From the NCBI GenBank assembly GCA_036873755.1, contig JAVTVY010018788.1, positions 1 to 64,000 on the forward strand: a stretch of DNA of 64,000 bases. The letters run 5' to 3'. The notes beneath the pieces were generated by a model. The model ran no database searches, was not told the DNA's origin, and saw nothing but the letters and a program-made list of their open reading frames with translations. The DNA is from Hanleya hanleyi (lineage: Eukaryota > Mollusca > Polyplacophora > Lepidopleurida > Hanleyidae). Position numbers and translations under genes: made by a program. The stretch's first letter is position 1, and each line of letters starts with the position of its first letter. Positions 40,835 to 52,900 of this stretch are shown piece by piece.

Positions 40835-42755
40835 GATTATCACAACCGACATTAAGCCCAAAACGATTATTTAATACATATAGGTTCAGCATCATGCATG
40901 GTACAGATCTTTGGAGAAGACTCGATGATATATTTGCTATGTGTTCACATATCGGACATGAATTGCGTCATCTCGTTGTCTCCGCCTAGCAATAAACAAT
41001 CAGATTTATGTGTGGCATAAATTCCATAAACCATGTCTCAATCCTTCGAAGACACATAATCTTACCTCGTAATTTAGAAGGATGAATCAAAGTCGAGGAT
41101 CTATAATGGAAAGGCCATCTCCATATGTATAATGTAATCTTTCTGAAGATATCGATGGAATTAATAATCTATATTATGTGATTGAAGCTATGGGCCAATA
41201 CCATTCAGTTTGCCTATGATTCGAGATATGTCTGGTTATTATGAATATTGCGGTGGAACCTATATGGGCTTATTTTACTCCGATGCGGCAAAACGTACAC
41301 ATCGGAGCCATGCTGATCGTACATTCAGAAAACTACCGGATACCTCCATGAGTATTTCCGTGGAAGTGATCAAAATATCTTGTAAAAATTGATAAGATAT
41401 GTATTAGAAGAATGTATTTGTCTATATTAAGTCGTATTAGCACCGTTAGCTTCCGAATCCACGTCGGGTATAAGATAAGATAAGTAGAAGAGAGACAAGC
41501 GATAAGTTGTTTTCGATGATACCATTATTATTGTAATAGTCAGCATGCAAGTAGTTCTATCTTTGTACCTTATATAACACCGATGAACAATTATTTTCCA
41601 TACTACCAATCCTTATTCCCATACGGATTTGTTTCCTACGTCGCAAACTACGTTGCGGAAATGACATCCGAATAATTTGATAAGCAGATAGAAAATTGAA
41701 GTTGAGTATGTTTTCCCACCGGTATTTGATACAAAATATTTCCGGTAAAAAATGAATAATAATGTGCACTATTGACAACTTTAGTGCCATTATGATCCGA
41801 CAGGTTCAATATTCAGTTTCAGGAAAAGAAGTACTACGTGCGTCTATGTTGCAATATGGGCAAGATTTGAATACGCAAGATGTAGGTACTGTTTTTGTCC
41901 AGAAACTTAAGTATTACTTCTCACTGTCATTCTCACTAAGCATATTATGATACTAAAATATGACACATCGTCACTGCTGTGTGTTCTATATGAATGAACT
42001 CGTCCCTTGGACCGCCTGACGTAAATATGCACTCCACGACCATTGGCTTCGGAGGATTTGGGGGGGAGGTGGGGGTACTTTAACATTTTTTCCTTCATAA
42101 TCGACCTTCTGTGAGCACTATTTCGTTTACTACCTATGTTGGATTTCGCATAAGCTTTTTCAATGTACAACAAGAAACGTGTCATATTACTGTTTTATTT
42201 TTACATGATTTATTGTTTTCTGTGTGACATATATACAACTTATAACTGAGGTTGCTTTCTTTGACAACGCCATACACGGCACCCTCGTTGGTCATTGACA
42301 CTGGACATAAATATGATGAGCTTATATACTGCAGTCTCCTATAAAATTTGACCGCAGCTCATATTATCCAGCAAATCTAAAAAAAACCTAGGGTGGTGTT
42401 AGAGATCCAGTCAGTTCAAAGTCGCTCATCTTAAAGTTTACATGAAATTTTTGACAATATATGCATTTTTGGTCGTCATGAGCAAGGATACAACTGACCA
42501 TAACTGCCCATAACCAAGAAATTAGTAAGTTGAAACAATACAAATACGGGATAACATACAATGGTGATGGATACATATAGAACGGTTCAATCGTACAAGA
42601 CGTTAGATCGTATTACACGCTGATATTGTTACTGCATTGTATCCAGAAACATCCCAGGGACCACAAATGGTTTATGTTGAATCACATTATATAACCACAC
42701 TGTCCATACACATTGGGAATTTGTGCTGTCAAAAGAAATAGTCTTTTGAGTATTG
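40835..42755. other. Region beyond the plus SLC5 3' end, no gene recognised
   Basis: Presumably 3' UTR and intergenic DNA between the two convergent SLC5 loci. Short frames on both strands show no motif or splice structure. Confidence 0.4.
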
Positions 42756-42875
42756 ACGCGGAAATTCTTCTGTGGACGACGGCTCAATGTTGTATGTCGG
42801 ATCTCACACTTGCTGTTGGAAGTAGCAGTGTTTCTGGATATCAGCTACGCTTTTATCGTGGGCAATCGTGTGGAC
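42756..42875 (+). repeat. Degraded PLE-type tail (subfamily D)
   Basis: TATTGACGCGGAAATTCTTC followed by TGTGGACGACGGCTCAATG resembles the last ~60 bp of the PLE-A tail (GGACGCGGATATTC, GGACGACGGCTGAAT). Shortly after, TATCAGCTACGCTTTTATCG (42840-42859) resembles the antisense of the conserved hairpin and its loop. Too decayed to orient with certainty. Confidence 0.35.
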
Positions 42876-43678
42876 ACAGTGAATGAATGACTATGCGACT
42901 CTTTACACTGGGGTTAGATTCAGTTAGGGCCGAGATCTGCATACAAACTCGCCAGACGAAAATAAGACGAGTTGTATCATTGTCAGCTTGCAAGGGGCAG
43001 CTCCAGAAAGGGGACAATAAATGATACTTAGGATCTTATTCAAATCACCATTACCTAAGTCTCAACGGCGCCGATAATAATGAGCCCGATCATTTTAGCA
43101 AAAACATGATGCTTTCCTAGCGGAATATGGCGGCATGAGAACAAAGTCTCATTCTTTTGGGAGATACGGCTTTGTCATTAAAGATTCAGTCATGTACGAC
43201 CAGGTGGTTGGGGTCGAAGAACTGGGCTAAATGGAGGCTAAATTTGGAATAGGACATCTATCTCAGAAAGTAACATAATTTTTAATAGCTACGCTATCAT
43301 ATGGCAAACTTATATGTGACGATGATTGACGAAGATGAGATGATTTAATGTTGCATGACCCGAAACTGATGGATCAAAGGACATGAAAGAGCTTATGCTC
43401 TCATTCACTCACTTGGATACGTTATTTTGTTGGGGGGAGAATCAGAAATCTACTCGTTTATTGCAGTTATGTGGGCGTTGAAAAACCAGCAACGCGCGAA
43501 ATAAACAAGTGTCCTGTGGAAATGTTTTATGCCCTGAACGTGTTCCACATGAAATAGTATTGTTGATGGATGACATTACCAAACAATTCTAAGCTAAAGA
43601 ACTCATTCTATACGTTTTACGAAATATCACCGGAGTATCCAATCGCAATGTCCATGAAACAGGCTAAACAGTTCACAG
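42876..43678. other. Presumed 3' UTR/intergenic DNA of the minus SLC5 gene
   Basis: No coding sequence recognised. The minus SLC5 stop codon is at 43679. Confidence 0.4.
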
Positions 43679-43900
43679 TTACAGTCGTGTGTTTATGATA
43701 TCTCCGTTTCTTTCATTTGTCAACACCTTGTCATCGATAGTAGATCTCTCTTCATATTCACCATCCTTCTTTGAGAATGAATACTCGATAGGTTGTTTCC
43801 CATGTTGATAGTCTCTATCAGATTTCCCTCTCGACTGAGGTTTCCAGTCAACATCAAAGGCCAGGTTTGTCTCTCCTTGATTGCTCATATTCAAGTTATT
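43679..43900 (-). CDS. SLC5 gene last exon (cytoplasmic tail)
   Basis: The acceptor TTTTTTTGGACAG precedes AATAACTTGAAT. It encodes NLNMSNQGETNLAFDVDWKP, a charged tail, and ends NGDIINTRL plus stop. Phase 0 with the preceding exon. Confidence 0.8.
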   Translation of the reverse strand, partial: NNLNMSNQGETNLAFDVDWKPQSRGKSDRDYQHGKQPIEYSFSKKDGEYEERSTIDDKVLTNERNGDIINTRL

Positions 43901-46900
43901 CTGTCCAAAAAAAAACAGTTAAGTGAATTTGAAGAAAATATATGATTATATGTATAACATAATAGCTCATTCATAGCGCAGTCAAAGGTTCCTCCAAACG
44001 TGTTACATCGATATCAAATCGGTCAGTTTCACAAATTTCGCATATGAAAAGATATCCCGATCAATTGATCCCATCTCTACAGTACCGTTTATCACAACAG
44101 GTACTCATACCTCCATATCATTTTTGTTTGTAACGTCCGCTGGCTTTGAATCATCTCGGCCATAGTACAGTCGCCTGACGACATGGGAGATGTATTTAGG
44201 ATCAACATCTTCTGGTTTATTCGCACCTATTAAGGAAAAATACCACAGTCAAATGTGCATGCACTCTCCACTTCTACCATGTCTACGGTATATCGAATAT
44301 TATTCAGTGATATAGCTGAAATATTGTTAAAAGCGAATTTAAGTCATATTCACTCACGCACTCATTATTAATCAGCTAATATTCTGAATTTGCCTTAAGC
44401 TATACTACAACAGGTTTTTCTACGAAATACTGGAAACGGGACACTCCGTCGTTTGAAAAATGAGCTCGGAATCAACCTCAGGAGAATATGGCGTTCCTCT
44501 TAAACATGTTAAAGCATTACTCCTCAAACACGAATATCAACCTATCCATTTATTCATGAGTAAATTGTGGTAACAAAAAAAACCCCCAGAAAATAAAAAA
44601 GCCCAACCAAATCCACCACAGACAGATACTTCTCGATATCGCTTCCATGGACTCCATCGCCATTTCTTTTTTTCCAACTGCACGGCGTCTGCGCAGCTTT
44701 TCACAAACTTTCGGTTTGTACCAAATCCGAATTTTTTAACATTGAACAGATAGAGCGGGATGTGGAAAACAGTGGAGAGTTTGAGTAACCGCCAAAATAC
44801 ATTGCGCACTATTGACATATGCATTAAAGGACGGCTTCACATATTTATTTATTCTGTTAAAAAAAAATAGTTCCACAGAAAAATATTTTCCGAGATTTGA
44901 TCCACTTTCACCCTGGGAAGAATGCGGCAGTTTACTTTTCGTGACTGTCCAATAAACCAAGATTTGTAATGGCCATCTCGTATATTCGTCATATCTGGAC
45001 TGGCTTGTCAGTGGGATATCTATACTTTGCACAAAGCAAAAAATCATTGAGCTATCTTTAAACATGTCACTGGCATGGTAAAGTAAGTTAATGGTATAAA
45101 CGATTTTTTGCAAACGGTGTGCTGTTACCGAAGAATTCTGATATACCACCAACGATGTTCGCGGCAGGGGTCTTCTGAAGTGTCGCCTGTTGGCGTCTAA
45201 CATACGTATGCAATGTTAAAGCTAAGTAGGACAAACATACCTGTTATGAAGCTAGCAGCAAGTCCCACCACAATGGTTATCACCAACCCGATGAGTGTAT
45301 ATAAATTGTATGAGATTGAATACATTTTCGCAAGTCCGGTTCTAAAAGGTAAAGGAATTGTGTTAGTTAAAGTAAACTGTTAAAGATGCTACATGTAATT
45401 GTCACGGATAAACTCCTCAGCCTCGCAGAGTCTCTGAACAATCGAAGAGCAAAACTCACGTGTTTCCAATTGCTGGGTGTCGTACTATTTCATTGGCTGT
45501 CCGTGACAGCTTGTTGAGCCAGCGTCAAATAACAACTCAATACCAATATAATGACACTGACAATGGAGATATTCCAAAATAACAAATATCGAATCAGCGT
45601 CCGCGTAATGGTCGAATCCATATCACCGATTCTGTCTAGTTACCCAATCAACTCGCAAGACTGACGCTCCTGTTTTATTTTCTGCATCTACAGTGTATAC
45701 CTCATATTGTGCAAGTAATCAGTTTTTGCAAAAACCTTGATAGTATAGGTATAATCCTACCCTAATATCGTCGAAAGTAAAGCTTACCCGTTGTAAGGTG
45801 TATCAGTCCATATAATAAAGTCTTCTGTTTGGGTTTGATTTTGCCATATGTGTGATGTGCCATTCAACATATCGGTTGCGTTGCATTGGTCTGTCGGGGC
45901 GGGTGGTAGCCAAGGTACTTTGATGGTGTTAGCTCCCATGGCGATCCAGAAAGTAATAGTCAGTCCTGATACGACTCCACAAATGACGCCCTTGAAATGT
46001 AGTTCGCATAACATGTTATGTTTAAGGATCAAGACTCAATTTTAAGTGACGTTCAGGCATCGTGAATTCTGACAAGATGCATTTGTGGTGGGACTTATAT
46101 TACCCTAGGCAGATCCATTCTCAATTTGTAATACTAGGCCTAATTGGACAATTATTCCAGATTCTTAATAATAGGCAAAAAAAATGGTGGAGAAATGGTG
46201 AACACTGAATGTAAATACCTTCACGTTCGTCCAAGGAAAGAAAGCACCCAACAAGAAAAGACCACAGTTTGGGCCGCTGAGAGAGCCAAGAAGGCTTCCG
46301 GTGATCTACGAAAGAAATATCAACACGATAAAGACACCGCTTTCAAGTTCCATCAAGGTTGTCTTCGATGATGTCACAAATCTACATATTGTGGATATTC
46401 CATTCTCCCGTGTTGTTGTCTATTCTCCTACAGGCAATGCGTGTAGACCGTCCCCGGTGAACCGTATTCGCATGTACATTTGGTCTTTATCGAGTATACT
46501 GAGTAAGTTAGGCTCTTTACAACATCCAGAGCTGTAGTGATGTCGAGCGACCATCAGGGGGCGAAGACAGGCGTTGCCCATCAGCCATATATGTGTTCAT
46601 GCGCAAACGGGCTATGAGCCATGTTGTCAAATCAGCGGCTGGCTGTTACATTTCAAACAGACGCTGTGAATGAAGCACTGGGGGAGTGAAACCTTAAACT
46701 AATATCGTGAAAATATGAGGACGACAGCCAGGTGTTATTTGACATAAATCCTGGTTGATCTGTTAACGCTTGCCTTGATTTTGGTGTTACTGGTGTCAAA
46801 AGGATACAATTTGTTTGACTGGGGACACGGAGATTATGTACGCACGACGTCTGGGTACTCATTTTCGGATATGTATTAAGGATGTCCGCTGCTGTTGAAT

Positions 46901-49900
46901 TAAAGCAATTAACTTTTTCAATAATGTATATTTCTACACTCGCAATTGCATAATACGAGAAAACATAGGTTGTTGTACATGTTTTGGGGCTCTGGACATC
47001 GTGAAACAGACCTAAGGTAAATTGCATTATACATACAACATAGCAAATCGCCCAATTTGTGGACATATTCATTAATATTAATGGTAATTATTCTCACTCA
47101 TGTATAATCACGTTCAAAACGTATCGAAAAATAATTCGGTACTTGTTGAGTAAACGTTCCGGGTAATGGAGTTGGTTAAAGAAAATCTTTATATATTATT
47201 GAATACAGGGGAGATAACCCTCTACGGAAAATCACTATAAATGACTGAAAGTTCCAATATCATCAGCGGAAATTCTTCAGCTTAACAATCTATGTCGAAG
47301 TCAATATAGATGATCTATGGATTGCTCTCCTTGGAGAATCGGTACCTTTTCAGAAATCCCATCAAATACGTGCTGCAAACTGCAAAGAATCGTCAAATAG
47401 TGTCACGACCAAGACACGTGTCAGTTGCAAAAGAAATGAAATTATGCCTTGAGCCTGATAATATCTGTACAAAAGAAGCGAATTTATAGAATAAAATCTC
47501 ATAACATCTGCATTATTTATTATATTTACCTGAGTAATAGGGCCGCCTATATTCATGATAAGGAATGAGATTCCAACTGAGATAATTCCAAACACCAACA
47601 CTGGTAAATAGAAAGTCAGTATAATGCATTATCCTTACGTTATTCAGATTGCCAATTTAATTTAAGATTTACAATAACTAGGAAACACAGACATTATACT
47701 GAAACACTAGCCACCACATCAATGTTCTTTGCAGACAGACACTCGACATACAGCACAAAACGAAAACTCAGATTTCAAATATCGTACCCCATTGCTGTTT
47801 TTAGGAAACCGAGAGATCAATACAGACAATATAGGTTCGAGGTTAACCAGTTGACATCATTGTAAATATACCTGCTTTAACTTCAGTTGTTAACCTAGAG
47901 AATTTGTCAACATTGCTTCATGGTATAATAGCTTGAGATCCGACATCCATTAGGCAGCCTTCGACCATAAAGAAAATATGAGATAAATGAGAGTTCGACA
48001 CTGATTCTATGAATTTTGGCTCTTTCGTAATTAACACGGAGTGCTGAAATATTGCATTTCGAAGATTTACGATTTCTGTACAACCCATGCTATTACGATT
48101 TTTGTGTGTATATAGTATCCGGGATATTGCTACAATTCAACATGTTATAAAGAATGGCATTTTTGGAACTAAACAGTTAGAAGGGTTACGTAGAACAACT
48201 TATCTGTGTATTCCGTGCTTTCAATTTGTTATTTGCATCAATAGAGAGAAAAAGGTTTTGACAGCCGGTTGCTGTCGTAACTGTAGTCCCCTACTTCTGA
48301 TAATTAGTAGAATGTTTGAAAAACAAACTCTTTGAAAGTTTGATCCGTGGCTCTAAAAATATTATTGGCATCGAGCAAGCTCATAATCACGAGATCCATC
48401 TGTGGAATGGCCAAAGATTGTTTGCCTAAAGTCTCTGATATGTTGGGAGGTAACTGCAGAACAAATGTCAACGCTGACACGTGTACAGATAGTTCACTGC
48501 AAGCGGTGCAATATTTCTGCTTTATCGGTCGTTGTTTATTCCCTCGACATTTGAATAACCAGGTATGTCTTGTAACAGCATGAGAGTAGTTCTTGTATTC
48601 AGAAGAAAAGTTACCTAAAACCTTGGCCACAAGTGTCGCTCTGGTGTCCTTCAATTTAGGCCAGAACGGTTTGATGAAATCATTCAATGTTATAGCTGAC
48701 AAGCTGTTTAACCCCGATGACAGCGTGCTGGGGAAATAAAGTTATACTCATCAATACATGCATATGAGAGATATACACACCAGTATATGCAATATCCCCG
48801 ATATCACGGATGCACAAAACAGCAAGAATCCTGGGTTATTAATCAGATATATATGCGAAAGATATATATATATCTCATATATCTATATAAATATATCCTT
48901 TTGACATTTTAGATGTATCACCATTGCTGCTCGGCGTCCCCATTGAATTATCTCGACAAGTTGGATGCCCAGACTACAGTGCTTCGTCGCATTCACAACT
49001 ATTTTCATGAAACGTCTAATGAGGAGTAGCATCAATCACATCGCCACTCGACTGATAGCATCCTAGCAACGCTTTATGCGATATAAAGTCGCTAAACTTA
49101 GCCCCACTTACATGAAATCTCACCAAATTATCTGATTCGGATCCACCATAGAATTATTGAAACAATTTGGATTCGCACTGTATCAGTTTTACCTGACGTG
49201 AAATAACGTAATTTAATCTGGATGCAGGCATCCCCAAACACTCGGGTTTCCTGATTCCTATTTTCACCGCCATCACTTTATTTATATACCCATTCTCATA
49301 GGAATTGGGTACATAATTACAATTCAATTTGCAATTCAAAACAGGATGAGAAGAGTTCGGGAAACTTTCCTAGGGAACGATGATTTTGCTTACCTAAGCG
49401 AAGCGCTGAATAGAGCGGCCAGGAATATTCCAGGAAAACCAGGCAAACTATAAAACAGCTCCATTACAAAGTACGGCAGGATCTAAAAATACGAATTTTA
49501 AACCCCCTGTATCTCAAATACAAATCGACAAGTTTGTTAGGAGGCATAGCTTAGAGTGCTTATGATTTTGTAATGGATTAATAGGGTTTACATCATATTG
49601 CATTAAATTATTTGTTCATACGATTTGTCAATTAGATTTAGCGTAATTAATTATACCTCGTTGGAATTGGATATCACTCCCTCTTCAAAAGGGTCGCATC
49701 TTTTATTACTGTAGTATGCATATGCAGCAAAACCTTCCAAGGTGGCGAGAATGGCCAGTACATAAAATCCTGGAACACTACACAGGAGAACCCTGGCAAT
49801 AAGAAGAGATAACAATAATGGCCATGACAAATTCACATTGTACATGTAACGTACCAATCTCAGTAAACTTAGATATAATATCACAGAATATTATATCTGA

Positions 49901-52900
49901 ATTCAGCCCTATATAAATCCCATGCGAATCTGAAACTAAATTTGTTAGCCAACCAGGTGGCTAGCTTGTTGAAATCACGCCCACAGCAATTACACACGGT
50001 AGCACGTGGACTAATATGTATAAACATTATCGAGAAACAGTATCCAAATATGGCATCATTTCCAGACAGTGTGCATGTAAACCGTCAAGATCAAAGAGTT
50101 TACTCCCGCCGAAAAGTCTGGCTTTGTTAGCCGGTAGAAAATATCAAAAGATTGTGCCGCGCGAAGATGTTAATCTCCGTGAAGTAAACGTCAATCATTG
50201 TCAGAGAGAAAAGTCAGGAATTGTCGTGATTGGCTTATTATGGTATTTCGCAGAATATCAGCGACATTTCGCACGAAGTTTTCATAGCGTTAAGTCTGGA
50301 TGGTATTCCCCTGATTTACCATGTTGGCTTACCTAGATTGGTAACGTACCGGCAAAGTTCAATCAATTCAGCATTTCTGATATAAATTTTGAACAATTGA
50401 TTAACACTGGTAATTGAACTCTTGTCAACATTCTCGAGAAATGCCAAGAATAATTTCGTTGAAACTTACGCTTTATTAGAGGAGAATATTTTTTGAATAT
50501 TTCTAGAATTATATTACTCTGACCGTAAACATAATAACATTGCCCAATGTAGGATCCTGTTTGGGTAATTCGCTTGGCATGTTTGTAAATCATGGATGAT
50601 CACTTGACCTTCAATAATGAATGGAAGTAGAAGTGGAATAGCGCTGAGTTCGGTGAGCTCACATTGGAAAACTTTGAAATACAATTTTCTACGCTGGCTT
50701 GTAATTCTACTACCTGGACTTGTTAAAGCGCTATTGTTTTATCTCTGTATAGCAAATAGAAACAAAATCAATGTGATTAGCTCTTGAGTTACGAATTCAT
50801 CGCAATCAGTTCGGTAATCAACGCTGTGTTCGTGTGACCTTTGCAACATGACCCAGATAGGCAGTTCATGGCGGTTCGGAACTGACTCAGTTGAAGCTGG
50901 AAGCCTTCGAAGTACTGACTCAAATGAACGAATTAATATATTCTGATCATAACTATACGTGTGAGACAAAACATGAAAACTTTGATGAGAATTGTTTGTC
51001 ATGATGGCTATCAGCAATGGTTTTGGTGCGCAGACCAATGTAATCTTGTATACGTAGTGGGTATGCAAGTTCGTCTTTCAATAAGCCAATGAAAAGGGCA
51101 ATGGATTTTAACAATGATGGAAATGTTAATAAACTTGTTGGTATGTGCGAGTGTAAGATATTGCGCGATCGTGGCTGTGAGAAGAAGCAATGTTGTGGGA
51201 CGTGTGTCGGAAATGACACTGGTACGTGAATGTATGTAATGTGCTGGTGTCTGATACTGAATGGAGTGCAATTGCCGAACGCCCCATACGTTTCGAATGA
51301 AAGTGTCGTCGTCTTGACCGCTCTCGCCCTTGTTTTCTGCTTCCTATTCAACGTACATAATGTATCATAGGGAATACATGCTAAAATCTTAGAGACACAG
51401 TTATATTATACACGTCTTCGTGGATTCGGTTATGGCATACACCCTAGCCAAAGAAAGCACGATGTGATAACATAGATTTGTGCCTTGTCAACAGGATTAC
51501 TTGCACAAATCTATGTTCGTGACTTGAACAACATACACAGAGCATATTGTGGTGAAATAGTTCAAAAGCTGTGTGAAGACCACACAGTGCTTACAAAATT
51601 TAATGACATTTAGTTTCTGAGTGGCTATTTTCACAAGACCTTCAGTAAAATCTAATTGAATCCTAGAACAATAGATGACCCCGGAGGAATTAAACCTTTG
51701 ATTTTCAACACGAATAACAGTACCTAATTTCTAACCCTCTCACCCGTAGTTAATCCTCGTTACTCTCGTAGGCTTCATGCCTAGTCATGTCACCTCCAAG
51801 CTTTCTCCCAGAGAGATGTATCCCTGATAATTAGTTACATAGAGCTTGTCCCACATACTTCCACTACGCGATATGTCATTATTCATGTAATCATGATTAA
51901 AATATCGATCAAATATCCAAGGTTATCAGCTGGCATCAGGCTCCAAATGACACATGTGCGAAAGGTGAATAGTCTTATGGAGCAGACAATGCCTTCAGTT
52001 TTCCGACGACGCAATTCTATTAAAACGTGTTTGGTGATGTGAATTTTCAATGCCTCTCTAAAATCAACCCATAGATGTTGCCCAAAATAATATCAATTTG
52101 AGTGCTTTAGGTTCAGAAACGGTCTGACGCAGTGCACAGTATTATTTACAGCATTCTGTTGCGAGATTGAGTTGGGAATGGGTGGGGGCGGTTGAGGGGC
52201 AATATAGACGATGGAAGTACATTCGCCAACCCTCAAGCGCCGGATACCACTCCATTCTATCTCACGGGCACTAGCAGACGTTCCAGTTTGGGGTAATATA
52301 TAATCGATGTCGATAGCGGAACTACCTTTTGGCGTCCCGCTGTGTTGGCATAGACACTATACGCTGCACGGCTTGTTGGTTGAAGGATATGGCAAACCAA
52401 AAGAAAGTACCGCCAACAAAGGTCGTCCAAAAACTTGTCCGTATTGTGGGATCCGGGTTGAATCTGAAAACGACCAAAAAAGTTTCGTTCATAACAGTCT
52501 CCTCCCAGTTGCTGCTCGGCTAGTGATATGTTTGAGAGAGAAAGAATTAGTTGGTTGTCAACAGGAGTCGAACCCACGATCCCAGTTAAACACGTTTTTA
52601 CTCTACCGACTGAGATATGGCGGCCCATAGGTACTGCGCCCGTGGATTGTTCCTGTGATCACCGTCCTCCTCTCCCGGTGTTGCGATGTACAGAACTAGC
52701 TGAAAAAGTCTTTATGAATGTGCGTTCAGTCGGGCTGTGGGTTCGAATACTGGTGATGCCCGAGCTATTATTTCTCTCTCAAAATTCATACATACAGAAA
52801 ATCATTCAGTGACTGACATTTGCTAGATCCTGTGTTAAATGTGATGATTTTAATCAACGTCACAAAACATTGTTGCAGAAACTTATAAAACAGGGCTATT

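Noticed and set aside
46144..46537. Plus-strand frames between SLC5 exons
   Set aside because: Short, without recognisable domain, and located in an intron of the minus-strand gene.
50953..51351. 132-codon minus-strand ORF as an SLC5 exon
   Set aside because: No transmembrane pattern or SLC5 motif, and no matching splice sites.
52535..52632. Functional tRNA gene on the minus strand
   Set aside because: A and B boxes are present, but the acceptor stem does not pair and the T-arm is imperfect, so a SINE or relic is more likely.
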